Below, piece by piece: positions 45,832 through 54,890 of a DNA stretch of 64,000 nucleotides. The stretch is taken from positions 11,160,001-11,224,000 of the forward strand of contig NZ_CP108081.1 of assembly GCF_036182465.1 (NCBI RefSeq), read 5' to 3'. Numbering within the stretch: the stretch's first letter is position 1; each line of letters begins with the position of its first letter. The notes under the pieces were generated by a model. The model saw nothing but the letters and a program-made list of their open reading frames with translations. It made no database searches and was not told where the DNA came from. Position numbers and translations under genes: made by a program. This stretch comes from Streptomyces sp. NBC_00258 (GTDB taxonomy: Bacteria > Actinomycetota > Actinomycetes > Streptomycetales > Streptomycetaceae).

Positions 45832-48003
45832 GTGACTTCACACCCGCAGGTCCGCACACCCGCGGCGACCAGACTGACGCGCCGTGCCACCGCGGTCGCG
45901 ATCGCAACCGTTCTGGCGGTGACCGCCGCGCCGGCGGCCACGGCGCAGACCGCCGTCGATCGGGGCGCCGTCGACCAGGGCGCGCCCGACTACTACGACA
46001 GTGGTCTCGCGCCGACGCCCTACATGGGCTGGAACACCTACTACGGGCTGGGCGCACCCACCGAACAGGCGGTGCGCTCCGTAGCGGACAAGCTGGTCAG
46101 CAGCGGTCTGCGTGACAGCGGGTACGACATCGTGTGGCTGGACGGCGGCTGGCAGGCCGACAACCCACGTGACGCGAAAGGGCGGTTGGCCGCCCATCCG
46201 GACCGCTTTCCCTCCGGCATCCCGGCATTGGTCTCCTACCTGCACAAACGCGGCCTGAAGGCGGGCATCTACACCGACGCCGGCGCCTACGACGGCGGAA
46301 AGACCTGCGGCCTCGGCAGCAGGGGCCACTACGAGGAGGACGCCCGGCAGTTCGCCGGCTGGAAGATCGACGCGGTCAAGGTCGACTTCCTGTGCGGGAT
46401 CGGCGCCAAGCTCGATCCGGGCCCGGCGTTCAAGGAGTTCAGCGACGCGGTGGCCAAGTCGGGCCGCAAGATGCTGCTCAACCTCTGCAACCCCCTCACC
46501 GACGACTGGGGCCTGCCGCACACACCCGAGCAGGACGCGCACAACTCGTACGTCTACGCCCCGACGATCGCCGACTCCTGGCGAACCGGCACGGACATCG
46601 CCTGGGGCACCCCGAGCCCCGGACAGTGGCCCAACGTGCTGCGCAACATGGACGCGAACGCCTGGCATCCCGAGGCGCAGGGGCCGGGCCACTACAACGA
46701 CCCGGACTACCTCATCCCCATGCGGCGCATGAGCGACGGATCCCTGGAACTGACGCAGGAGGAGTCCACCACGCAGTTCGTGATGTGGGCCGAGATGGGC
46801 TCGCCACTGGTCATCGGATCCGACCCGCGCACCCTGTCCGACGCGATGATCGAGACGCTGCGCAACCCGGAGATCATCGCCGTCGACCAGGACCCCCTCG
46901 CCATCCAGGGCGTACGGGTGGCCAGTGACTCCGTCGGCGACGTCTACAGCAAGGTCCTCGCAGGTGACGGCAGGCGCGCGGTCGTGCTGCTCAACCGCTC
47001 CGACAAGGCGGTCGAGCGCACGGTCCGGTTCTCCGACGTCGGGCTCGGCGGCGGGGTGAAGGTGCGTGACCTGCGGGCCAGGGCCGACCGGGGCACCCAC
47101 ACCGACTCGTACACGGTCGAGGTCCCCGCGCACGGCACCGCGTTCCTGAAGCTGACCGGCGCCGACGCGCTGCCCGGCACCAGCCTGGGGCAGAAGGCAA
47201 CGGCGAGCCCGGCAGTAGTGCGCGAGGGCGACACGCTCACGACCTTCCTCCGTGGACCGCACGGTTCCCTCGTCCAGCACACGACCTCCGCCGACGGCAA
47301 CGGCAGGGCCCGGCCCCGGGATCTCGGTGGCCCCACGAAGGGCAGGATCCTTGGCCAGCCCGCCGCGTACGCCTCGGCCGGCGGCCGGATCGACGTCTTC
47401 GTGCGCGGTACCGACTCCAGGGTGTACCGGCGGGTCTTCGCCGACGGCCGCTGGGGCAACTGGCAGAGCCTGGGCGGCCGGGTGACCGACGCACCGTCGG
47501 TGGCGTTCACCGGCCCCGGGCACTGGACACTGTTCGCCACCGGCTCCGACGGGCAGGTCGTGCAGCGCGGCCCGTCGTCCGGATGGTCCTCGCTCGGTGC
47601 ACCCGGTGACCGGCCGGTGTACGGACGGCCGTCCGCCACCGTCGACGCCCAGGGGCGGGTCCACGTGGCCGTTCGCTCCGCGGCGGACGACGTGTGGACG
47701 CGGTCCAGGGAGGCATCGACGTCGGGGGAGTGGTCGCCGTGGACATCGCTCGGCGGGACCGTCAGCGGCAGCCCGACGCTCGTCACCGTGGGAGACGCGG
47801 TGGTGCTGTACGCGCGGGCCTCCGACTACACGCTCTGGCAGCAGCGGTACGAGAACGGCGGCTGGCAGGGCTGGACCAAGCGGCAGGAGTTCCCCGGCGC
47901 GGCCTTCGAGGGCGCGCTCGGAGCGGTGGCCGGGCCGGGCGGCACCGTCGACGCGGTGTTCCGCGGAGTCGACGGCTACGTGCACCGGACCCAGTTCAAA
48001 TAA
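45832..48003 (+). CDS. Secreted GH27 alpha-galactosidase with C-terminal propeller-like domain
   Basis: A 723-residue exported GH27 enzyme. It starts at the GTG at 45832 (GAGAGG 3 nt upstream), and the signal ends near APAATAQT. The catalytic barrel starts PTPYMGWNTYYGL; nucleophile D185 is in VKVDFLCG and acid/base D255 in SWRTGTDI; the conserved YNDPDYL follows. A beta-sandwich (~380-445) leads to a ~260-residue C-terminal region of repeated blades (VFVRGTDSRVYRRVF..WGNWQSLGG, HVAVRSAADDVWTRS), probably a sugar-binding beta-propeller. It releases galactose from melibiose- or galactomannan-type substrates outside the cell. Its stop codon overlaps the operator of the next operon. Confidence 0.9.
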   Translation: MTSHPQVRTPAATRLTRRATAVAIATVLAVTAAPAATAQTAVDRGAVDQGAPDYYDSGLAPTPYMGWNTYYGLGAPTEQAVRSVADKLVSSGLRDSGYDIVWLDGGWQADNPRDAKGRLAAHPDRFPSGIPALVSYLHKRGLKAGIYTDAGAYDGGKTCGLGSRGHYEEDARQFAGWKIDAVKVDFLCGIGAKLDPGPAFKEFSDAVAKSGRKMLLNLCNPLTDDWGLPHTPEQDAHNSYVYAPTIADSWRTGTDIAWGTPSPGQWPNVLRNMDANAWHPEAQGPGHYNDPDYLIPMRRMSDGSLELTQEESTTQFVMWAEMGSPLVIGSDPRTLSDAMIETLRNPEIIAVDQDPLAIQGVRVASDSVGDVYSKVLAGDGRRAVVLLNRSDKAVERTVRFSDVGLGGGVKVRDLRARADRGTHTDSYTVEVPAHGTAFLKLTGADALPGTSLGQKATASPAVVREGDTLTTFLRGPHGSLVQHTTSADGNGRARPRDLGGPTKGRILGQPAAYASAGGRIDVFVRGTDSRVYRRVFADGRWGNWQSLGGRVTDAPSVAFTGPGHWTLFATGSDGQVVQRGPSSGWSSLGAPGDRPVYGRPSATVDAQGRVHVAVRSAADDVWTRSREASTSGEWSPWTSLGGTVSGSPTLVTVGDAVVLYARASDYTLWQQRYENGGWQGWTKRQEFPGAAFEGALGAVAGPGGTVDAVFRGVDGYVHRTQFK

Positions 48004-48023
48004 ATTAGTAATTATTCTTGACG
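48003..48023 (+). promoter_or_regulatory. Galactoside-locus operator and -35, copy 2
   Basis: AATTAGTAATT (48003-48013) is a perfect 5-1-5 palindrome that begins in the last base of the GH27 stop codon. After exactly 4 nt comes the -35 TTGACG (48018-48023). A -10-like GAATCT lies 17 nt further (48041-48046). It is the promoter of the long importer/GH36/galactonate operon. Confidence 0.75.
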
Positions 48024-48117
48024 TGGCGTGAGTGCCACGCGAATCTGTATCCGCGCGAGCGGGGCCCGGCCGTCAGGAGGGCCGCCCCCGCCCGCGCGGA
48101 TCCACAGGGAGCCATCC

Positions 48118-49407
48118 ATGACGAACCATCAGACCGGCCGACGCCGGTTCCTCGCAGGACTCGGTGCCGCCGGGACGACGGCGCTGCTCAGCGGCTGTGT
48201 CACCTCCACCTCCTCCGGCAAGAGCTCCTCCAAGGGCGCGGTGACCCTCCAGTCCAACGTGTCCGCACCGCAGGCCAAGGCCGCGATGGAGGACCTCGTC
48301 GCCGCGTACGCGAAGAAGGGGTCGGGGCGCGCCGGCCTCAACACGGTCGCCGCGGAGACCTTCCGCACCCAGCTGCCGACCTACCTGACCTCCGCCAACC
48401 CGCCGGACGTGTACACCTGGTACCCCGGCTCGGTGGCGGACGCCTACGCGAAGAAGGACCTGCTGCTGGACCTCGGTGAGGTCTGGAGCTCCTCGCCCGA
48501 CCTCAAGAACTACTCCAAGGCACTGAACTCCCTGTGCACGTCGAGCTCGGGCAAGAAGGTCTTCGTCCCCGCCACCTACTACTGGTGGGGCATGTTCTAC
48601 CGGAAGTCCAACTTCGCGAAGTGGGGCGTGAGCGAGCCCAAGAGCTGGGACGACTTCCTCGACCTGTGCGACAAGCTCAAGAGCAAGGGCGTCGACCCGA
48701 TCGGCCTCGGCGCGGGCGGCAACACCGCGTGGGTGGCCTCGGCCTGGTTCGACTACCTCGACATCCGGATCAACGGCGCCGAGTACCACCGCGAACTCCT
48801 CGCCGGAAAGCACCGGTTCGACGACCCCGAGGTGCGCAAGGTCTTCGACCGCTGGCAGGAGGTGCTGCCGTACTTCGACCCGAACGGCGACGCCGTCCCC
48901 TTCCAGGACGCCACGACCACTCTGCTCAACGGTCGCAGCGGCATGATGCTCATCGGCACCTTCTTCGCCGACGCGGCGCCCAAGGACGCCCTGGACGACA
49001 TCGACTTCTTCCGTTTCCCCGTCATCGACCCGAAGATCCCGCTCGCCGAAGAGGCCCCGGTCGACGGCTACTTCGCCAGCGCCCGCACCGGCCGCCGCGA
49101 CCAGGTCGTCGACCTGATGAGCTACCTCGCCACCGCCGAGTCCCAGGAGATCTACATCAAGGGCTCGTCGGGCACCGTCCTGCCGTGCAACCCGAAGGCG
49201 AAGGACGCGGGCACCGCCCTGGTGAAGAAGGGCCGCGCGCACGTGGAGGAGGCGGCCGAGATCACCCAGTTCTTCAACCGGGACTCCAGCGACGCCCTCC
49301 AGCCCACCGCGGACACCGCACTGACCCGGTTCCTGGCCAAGCCGAAGGAGATCGGCAGCATTCTGACCGGCTGGCAGCGCGACGCCGAGAAGATCTGGAA
49401 CGCCTGA
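48118..49407 (+). CDS. Alpha-galactoside ABC importer substrate-binding lipoprotein
   Basis: A 429-residue family 1 binding protein. The signal is RRRFLAGLGAAGTTALLSGC, with lipobox LSGC and a Tat-like RRR start. The ATG at 48118 has AGGGAG 6 nt upstream; an open frame reaching back to 48028 would run through the promoter. The pattern VTLQSNVSAPQAKAAMEDL, DVYTWYPGSVADAYAKKD and YYWWGMFYRKSNF is typical of sugar-binding lobes. Ligand is inferred as an alpha-galactoside (melibiose/raffinose class) from GH36 in the same operon. Confidence 0.9.
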   Translation: MTNHQTGRRRFLAGLGAAGTTALLSGCVTSTSSGKSSSKGAVTLQSNVSAPQAKAAMEDLVAAYAKKGSGRAGLNTVAAETFRTQLPTYLTSANPPDVYTWYPGSVADAYAKKDLLLDLGEVWSSSPDLKNYSKALNSLCTSSSGKKVFVPATYYWWGMFYRKSNFAKWGVSEPKSWDDFLDLCDKLKSKGVDPIGLGAGGNTAWVASAWFDYLDIRINGAEYHRELLAGKHRFDDPEVRKVFDRWQEVLPYFDPNGDAVPFQDATTTLLNGRSGMMLIGTFFADAAPKDALDDIDFFRFPVIDPKIPLAEEAPVDGYFASARTGRRDQVVDLMSYLATAESQEIYIKGSSGTVLPCNPKAKDAGTALVKKGRAHVEEAAEITQFFNRDSSDALQPTADTALTRFLAKPKEIGSILTGWQRDAEKIWNA

Positions 49408-49408
49408 C

Positions 49409-50344
49409 ATGGCAGTCCTGACCGCGTCCGAACGGAAGTCCCCGGCCCCGCCGTCGCCCCGCGGCAGGCGGACCGGGGGCCCGCGCCGTACGCCTCCGCT
49501 GGTGCTCGCGTTCGTCCTCGTCCCGCTCCTCGCCGAAGCGGTATGGGTGTTCTGGCCCGCCCTGCAGGGCTTCTACCTCGCCCTCACCCGCTGGGACGGG
49601 GTCTCCCCACCACAGTTCGTCGGCCTGGAGAACTTCCGGGAGATGGCCCACGACGAGGTCTTCCGCAGCGCGGCCGGCAACACCGTGCTGTGGCTCGTGC
49701 TCTTCGGCGGCCTCTCAGCCCTGCTCGGCCTGGCGGCCGCGCTGCTGCTCCAGCAAGAGCGGCGCGGCGTCGGCTTCTACCGCGCGGCCCTGTTCCTGCC
49801 CGTCGTCTTCTCCCTGGTCGCCACCGCCCTCGTCTGGCAGGCGATCTACCAGCCCGACGGCGTCCTGAACCAACTCCTGGAATCGGTCGGCCTCGGCAGC
49901 CTGCGTCATGCCTGGCTCGCCGACCAGGACACCGCGCTGTACGCGGTGATCGTGCCCGCGCTGTGGCGGCAGATCGGCTACGTCATGGTCCTCTATCTCG
50001 CCGGCCTCAAGGGCATCGACCCGGCTCTGTACGAGGCTGCCAAGGTCGACGGCGCGAGTGCCTGGCAACGCCTCCGGCACGTCACCCTGCCCCAACTCCG
50101 CAGCGTCAACGCGGTCGTCCTGTCCGTCATCGTCATCGACTCGCTGCGCTCCTTCGACGTCGTGTGGTCGCTGACCCGCGGCGGCCCCTACCACTCGTCC
50201 GAGCTGCTGAGCACCTACATGTACTCAACCGCCTTCCAGTCCCTGCGCCTCGGCTACGGCTCCGCACTCGCCGTCGTCATCTTCGTCCTCGCCTTCGGCG
50301 TCATCTGCTCCTACCTCGTCCGCGCGTTCCGGGAGGCCGACTGA
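49409..50344 (+). CDS. Sugar ABC importer permease, MalF type (alpha-galactoside)
   Basis: A 311-residue permease with EAA loop ALYEAAKVDGASAWQRLRHV followed by TLPQLR, and SFDVVWSLTRGGPYHSSELL near the end, conserved in sugar permeases. It begins 1 nt after the binding-protein stop and overlaps the next gene by 1 nt (TGATG). Confidence 0.92.
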   Translation: MAVLTASERKSPAPPSPRGRRTGGPRRTPPLVLAFVLVPLLAEAVWVFWPALQGFYLALTRWDGVSPPQFVGLENFREMAHDEVFRSAAGNTVLWLVLFGGLSALLGLAAALLLQQERRGVGFYRAALFLPVVFSLVATALVWQAIYQPDGVLNQLLESVGLGSLRHAWLADQDTALYAVIVPALWRQIGYVMVLYLAGLKGIDPALYEAAKVDGASAWQRLRHVTLPQLRSVNAVVLSVIVIDSLRSFDVVWSLTRGGPYHSSELLSTYMYSTAFQSLRLGYGSALAVVIFVLAFGVICSYLVRAFREAD

Positions 50345-51192
50345 TGTCCGCCACGTCCACGGCACTGCGCCGCAAACGGGCCGCGACCGCCGGATTCCAC
50401 CTGGGAGCCGGGGCCTTGGCCCTCCTGTGGCTGCTGCCCATCGCCCTGGTTCTGGTGACCAGCCTGCGCTCCTTCGACGACATCGCCGCGAACGGCCTGG
50501 GCAGCTGGCCGCAGTCCTTCACCCTCGACAACTTCGGCCAGGCCTGGAACGACGGCGGCCAGCAGCGCGCCCTGATCAACAGCCTGCTGGTCACCGTGCC
50601 GTGCGTCCTGGTGACGCTCGCGCTGGCAGCCATGGCCGCCTTCTCGCTCAGCCGCTACGAACTGCCCTTCCGCCGCTCGCTGTTGCTGCTCATGCTCGGT
50701 GGCAACCTGCTCCCGCCGCAGATCCTGCTCATCCCGGTCTCCAAGCTCAGCGAGCAGATGGGTGTCTTCGACACCCTGCCCGCGCTGATCGGCGTACAGA
50801 TCGGCTTCGGCGTCGGCTTCTACGTCTTCGTCCTGCACGGCTTCATGCGCGGGATACCCGCGGAGATCCAGCAGGCGGCGGTCGTCGACGGCGCAGGGCC
50901 CTGGCAAATCTTCTGGCGGATCATCCTCCCGCTCACCCGCCCCGCCCTGGCCGCCCTCAGCGCCCTGTCCTTCACCTGGATCTTCAACGACCTGCTCTGG
51001 GCGATCACCGTGCTGCGCAGCGACACCAAGATGCCGATCACCGCGGCCCTCATCGGACTTCAGGGACAGTACGTATCGATGTGGAACGTGATCGCCGCCG
51101 GCTCGGTCATCGCCGCCGCGCCCACCGTGGCCGTGTTCCTGCGGTTCCAGCGGCACTTCGTGGCCGGCCTCAACCTGGGAGCGGTGAAGTGA
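50344..51192 (+). CDS. Sugar ABC importer permease, MalG type (alpha-galactoside)
   Basis: A 282-residue permease. The first span is GALALLWLLPIALVLVTSLR; the EAA loop is EIQQAAVVDGAGPWQIFWRI, followed by ILPLTRPA. The ATG at 50344 shares a base with the upstream TGA. No ATPase gene follows, so MsiK or an equivalent must power it. The end overlaps GH36 by 4 nt. Confidence 0.92.
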   Translation: MSATSTALRRKRAATAGFHLGAGALALLWLLPIALVLVTSLRSFDDIAANGLGSWPQSFTLDNFGQAWNDGGQQRALINSLLVTVPCVLVTLALAAMAAFSLSRYELPFRRSLLLLMLGGNLLPPQILLIPVSKLSEQMGVFDTLPALIGVQIGFGVGFYVFVLHGFMRGIPAEIQQAAVVDGAGPWQIFWRIILPLTRPALAALSALSFTWIFNDLLWAITVLRSDTKMPITAALIGLQGQYVSMWNVIAAGSVIAAAPTVAVFLRFQRHFVAGLNLGAVK

Positions 51193-53267
51193 CGTCGTCC
51201 CCGCGCTGGACGCTGCGCACCGAGCACACCAGCTACACCGTCCGCCTGTCCCCGGACGGCCCGTGGGCCGAACTCGACGCCTGGGGCCCGCTCGGTGTCG
51301 AAGACGGGCCCTCCGCCCTCGACCGGTCCCGTCGGACCCACTTCGTCACCCCCGCCGACGCGGCGCCCGCCGAGTATCTGCCGTACGGGCTGCGGCCGTT
51401 CACCGGCTCCGAGCTGGTCGCGGCACGCCCGGGCCAGGACCGGGGCGTGTGGTGGGACTTCGACGGAGCGGAGGAGGGGGAGGGAAGCCTGCGGCTCAGC
51501 TTCACGGACGACGTCCTGGGACTGCGTACGGTCCTCTGCTACGAGACGGTTCCGGGCACGGACGTGATCCTCCGCTGGACCGAACTGACCTCCACGCAAG
51601 AACTGCGTCTGGAGCGACTCGACTCGGCCGCCGTGAACATCCCCGTCACGGGTGCAGCCCGGCTGACCTACCTCACAGGCCAGTGGTCCCAGGAGTTCCA
51701 GCGCACCCAACTCGACCTGGCCAGGGGAACGTTCACCATGGGCAGCCTCCAGGGCGCGCCCGGACACGCGTACGCACCCTGGCTCGCCGTGCAGGACGGG
51801 GAGGCGCAGGCGGCCCATGGCATCGCCCTCGAATGGCCCGGCAACTGGCACATCACCGCTGAGGCAGAGCCGGGCGGCAGCGTGCGCGTCCGCGCCGGGC
51901 GGGTCCCGCACGAGGGCGTCGTACATCTGGCTCCCGGCGACACCCTCACCACCCCCCGCCTCGCCTGCGCCTTCAGCCCCGACGGCCTCGACGGGCTTTC
52001 CCGCGTCTGGCACCGCTACGAACGCCACCTCGCAGGTGAGCGACTGCACCGCCCCCGCAAGGTGCTCTACAACTCCTGGGAGGCCACCGGCTTCGACGTC
52101 GACGCGGCCGGCCAGCTGGAGCTGGCCAAGCTGGCCGCGGACATCGGCGCCGAACTGTTCGTCGTCGACGACGGATGGTTCACCGGCCGCGACGACGACA
52201 CCGGGGGACTGGGCGACTGGTACCCGGACCCGGCCGCGTTCCCGCACGGCTTCGGAGCCTTCGTCGAGGACATCCGGGCGCTCGGGCTGGACTTCGGCCT
52301 GTGGGTCGAGCCAGAAGCCGTCAGCCCGACCAGCCGCCTCTACGCCGAGCACCCCGAGTGGGTGTATCGGATCGAGGGCCGTCCCGCGCGCCTGGTCCGC
52401 AACCAACTCCTGCTCGACCTCGGCCGCACCGACGTACAGGACTTCGTGATCGGCACGCTGGACCGGCTGCTCACCGAGTACACCGTCAGCTACCTGAAGT
52501 GGGACATGAACCGGCCGCCCACCGAACGAGGCCGCCCCGGCACCGACCGTGCAGACCACCTCGACCTGGACGCCCAGCACGTCGCCGGATACCTGCGGGT
52601 CCTGGACCACCTGCGCGCCACCCACCCCGACGTCACCATCGAAGGGTGCGCGGGCGGCGGCGGCCGCATCGAGCACGCGACACTCGCACGCACCGACGTC
52701 GTCTGGCCCAGCGACAACACGGCCCCCCTGGACCGGCTGTCCATCCAGTACGGCTTCCTGCACGCCCATGCCCCGCACGTCATGAGCTCCTGGGTCACCG
52801 ATGCCCCCGGCATCTTCGACCCGCGCCCCCGCAGTCTCGCCTTCCGCTTCGTCAACGCCATGTGCGGCGTCCTCGGTATCGGCGCCGACCTGCGCGCCTG
52901 GACGTCCGGCCGACGCGCCGAGGCCGCCCGGTGGATCGCCCGCTACAAGGAGGTCCGGGAGACCGTCCACCACGGAGACGCCCGCATCCTCGGCTCTCCC
53001 GAGGACCCCACCTTCGGCGTGCAGTACGACGACCCGGAGACGGGGCGCACGGTCGTCGCGGCCCTCAGCACGGGGCGCCTAGACGGATCTCCGCTGGTTC
53101 CCGGCCGCCCGGCCCGGCTGCGACTGCGGGGCCTCGCGCCGCAGGCGCGCTATCGCGACGCCGAATCGGGCAGCACATACAGCGGAGCCCATCTGCTCCA
53201 CTACGGACTGCCCTTCGCCTGGAGTGCCGACCATGACGCCGAACTGGTGGTGCTGATACGGCAGTGA
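51189..53267 (+). CDS. GH36 alpha-galactosidase
   Basis: A 692-residue GH36 enzyme with no signal peptide, so cytosolic. The N-terminal beta-supersandwich is followed by the TIM barrel. Nucleophile D439 is in LKWDMNRPP and acid/base D509 in WPSDNTAPLDR. VLYNSWEATGF, FVVDDGWFTGR and CAGGGGRIE are family hallmarks. It hydrolyses imported alpha-galactosides to free galactose, the substrate for the oxidative pathway downstream. The GTG at 51189 overlaps the permease stop. Confidence 0.94.
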   Translation: MTSSPRWTLRTEHTSYTVRLSPDGPWAELDAWGPLGVEDGPSALDRSRRTHFVTPADAAPAEYLPYGLRPFTGSELVAARPGQDRGVWWDFDGAEEGEGSLRLSFTDDVLGLRTVLCYETVPGTDVILRWTELTSTQELRLERLDSAAVNIPVTGAARLTYLTGQWSQEFQRTQLDLARGTFTMGSLQGAPGHAYAPWLAVQDGEAQAAHGIALEWPGNWHITAEAEPGGSVRVRAGRVPHEGVVHLAPGDTLTTPRLACAFSPDGLDGLSRVWHRYERHLAGERLHRPRKVLYNSWEATGFDVDAAGQLELAKLAADIGAELFVVDDGWFTGRDDDTGGLGDWYPDPAAFPHGFGAFVEDIRALGLDFGLWVEPEAVSPTSRLYAEHPEWVYRIEGRPARLVRNQLLLDLGRTDVQDFVIGTLDRLLTEYTVSYLKWDMNRPPTERGRPGTDRADHLDLDAQHVAGYLRVLDHLRATHPDVTIEGCAGGGGRIEHATLARTDVVWPSDNTAPLDRLSIQYGFLHAHAPHVMSSWVTDAPGIFDPRPRSLAFRFVNAMCGVLGIGADLRAWTSGRRAEAARWIARYKEVRETVHHGDARILGSPEDPTFGVQYDDPETGRTVVAALSTGRLDGSPLVPGRPARLRLRGLAPQARYRDAESGSTYSGAHLLHYGLPFAWSADHDAELVVLIRQ

Positions 53268-53338
53268 GCCCGGTCCGGCATATGTTCTTGAGGCGGCCGA
53301 TCAACCGTCCCACGCCCGCGAAGGAGTCGAACCCCACG

Positions 53339-54112
53339 ATGGAGCAGTCCGCACGACGGCACGGCGCCCGTTTCACCGGCCGCACGGCCGTGGTCACCGG
53401 AGCGGCCTCCGGCATCGGAGCCGCCACGGCAGCACGCCTCGCCGAGGAGGGAGCCGCCGTCGTGATCGCCGACATCGCCGAGGAACAGGGCGAGGCCGTC
53501 GCCGCGCGGATCACCAAGGCAGGCGGGCTCGCCCGGTTCGTCGGAGCCGACGTGGCCGACGAGGACGACTGGACGCGGATCGTCACCGCCGCGCACGACT
53601 TCGGGCCCGTGGACGTCCTCGTCAGCAACGCCTACACCGTCGAGGTGGCACCGGCCCACACGATGTCCCTCGCCTCGTGGCAGCGGCAGCTCGCCGTCAA
53701 CCTCACCGGCGGCTTCCTCGGTTTCCGGACCGTCCTGCCCGATCTGCGGGACCGCCGCGGGGCCGTGGTGCTGACCTCGTCCGTCCACGCCCACAAGGGC
53801 ATCCCCGGCCACCCCGCCTACGCCGCCTCCAAGGGCGCCCTGCTCTCCCTGTGCGCCCAACTCGCCGTCGAATACGGTCCCGACGTGCGCGTCAACGCCG
53901 TCGTCCCCGGCCCGATCCTCACCGCCGCCTGGGACAGGGTGCCGCCCGAGGATCGGGAACGCAGCATCGCCGAGACGGCGGTACGCCGCTTCGGCTCCCC
54001 CGAGGAGGTCGCCGCGGCCATCGCCTTCCTCAGTGCCGACGAAGCCTCCTACATCACCGGAACGAGTCTCGTCGTGGACGGCGGCTGGAGCGTCGTCAAG
54101 GCCTCCGCATGA
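53339..54112 (+). CDS. SDR-family dehydrogenase, candidate galactose 1-dehydrogenase
   Basis: A 257-residue classical short-chain dehydrogenase. The cofactor motif is TGAASGIGAAT, NAYT replaces NNAG, the serine is in LTSSVHAH, and YxxxK is in PAYAASKGA. The ATG at 53339 gives the usual SDR length; AAGGAG is 12 nt upstream, so an ATG at 53282 is possible. Lying between GH36 and galactonate dehydratase, it is the natural candidate for oxidising D-galactose to galactonolactone, the first De Ley-Doudoroff step. This is inferred from position; the motif alone does not define the substrate. Confidence 0.85.
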   Translation: MEQSARRHGARFTGRTAVVTGAASGIGAATAARLAEEGAAVVIADIAEEQGEAVAARITKAGGLARFVGADVADEDDWTRIVTAAHDFGPVDVLVSNAYTVEVAPAHTMSLASWQRQLAVNLTGGFLGFRTVLPDLRDRRGAVVLTSSVHAHKGIPGHPAYAASKGALLSLCAQLAVEYGPDVRVNAVVPGPILTAAWDRVPPEDRERSIAETAVRRFGSPEEVAAAIAFLSADEASYITGTSLVVDGGWSVVKASA

Positions 54113-54146
54113 CCACGCTCCCTCACCAGCAGAAAGGCTGTACGAC

Positions 54147-54890
54147 ATGACGCCCTATGCCCGTCGCGGCGTGCACGGCCAGACCGTGGAAGTCCTCGCC
54201 CGTCGCATCCTGGGCGGTGAGATCCCCGAGGGGGCCACTCTGGACCTGGTGGCCCTGCAGAGCGAACTGGACGTGAGCCTGACCGCGCTGCGCGAATCGC
54301 TCAAGGTGCTCGCCGCCAAGGGAATGGTCGACGCCCGCCAGCGGCGCGGCACCTTCGTGCGTACCCGCGCCGAGTGGAACCTGCTCGACGCCGACGTGCT
54401 GCGCTGGCAGTTCGAGGGCGGCCGCACCAACGCGTCCGACCGGGCACTGCTGCACAACCTCGCCGAAGTACGCGCCATCATCGAGCCCGCCGCCGTCCGA
54501 CTGGCCGCTGAACGCCGCACCGACGAGGACCTGGCCGCCCTGGACGCCGCCATCGAGGCGATGGGGGAGCGGGACAACGGCGCCGCCCACGCCGTCGAGG
54601 CCGACCTGGCCTTCCACCGTGCCCTCCTCACCGCCACCCACAACGAACTCCTCGAACGCATGGAGATGGTGATCGAGTCCGGCCTGGCCCATCGCGACCG
54701 CATCGTGCACAGCTCCCCGCACAGCGAGGACCCGGTCCCGGCCCACCGCGCCGTCCTGGACGCCGTACGCGACCGGGACCCGGGCGCCGCCGAGGCAGCG
54801 ATGCGTGCCCTGCTCGACCAGGCCGGCCGCGATCTGGACCGCGTCGGCGACTCCGACTCCGATTCCGTGGAAGGCTTCCGCTCCCAGTGA
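54147..54890 (+). CDS. GntR-family (FadR subgroup) regulator, DgoR-like
   Basis: A 247-residue regulator. It has a winged helix (VEVLARRILGGEIPEGATLD and LDVSLTALRESLKVLAAKGM) and a C-terminal FCD all-helical ligand domain (EVRAIIEPAAVRLAAERR, with H at AFHRALLTATHN and later AHRAVLDAV). FadR-type GntR proteins such as DgoR sense galactonate or its products. In the middle of the galactonate operon, it is the best candidate to bind the AATTAGKAATT operators. The C-terminal end has a DSDSDS run from a GACTCC repeat. Its TGA overlaps the DgoD GTG. Confidence 0.9.
   Translation: MTPYARRGVHGQTVEVLARRILGGEIPEGATLDLVALQSELDVSLTALRESLKVLAAKGMVDARQRRGTFVRTRAEWNLLDADVLRWQFEGGRTNASDRALLHNLAEVRAIIEPAAVRLAAERRTDEDLAALDAAIEAMGERDNGAAHAVEADLAFHRALLTATHNELLERMEMVIESGLAHRDRIVHSSPHSEDPVPAHRAVLDAVRDRDPGAAEAAMRALLDQAGRDLDRVGDSDSDSVEGFRSQ
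54849..54866. repeat. GACTCC hexamer repeat at the end of the GntR gene
   Basis: GACTCC, GACTCC, GATTCC in tandem, encoding alternating Asp and Ser. The reverse complement is GGAGTC, the same unit expanded at 57579 in the lactonase gene of this operon. Confidence 0.8.

Noticed and set aside
48028..48117. Upstream extension of the galactoside binding protein to an ATG at 48028.
   Set aside because: It would place the promoter -10 within the coding region and put a Pro/Arg-rich stretch before an otherwise normal lipoprotein signal; the ATG at 48118 has a good ribosome site.
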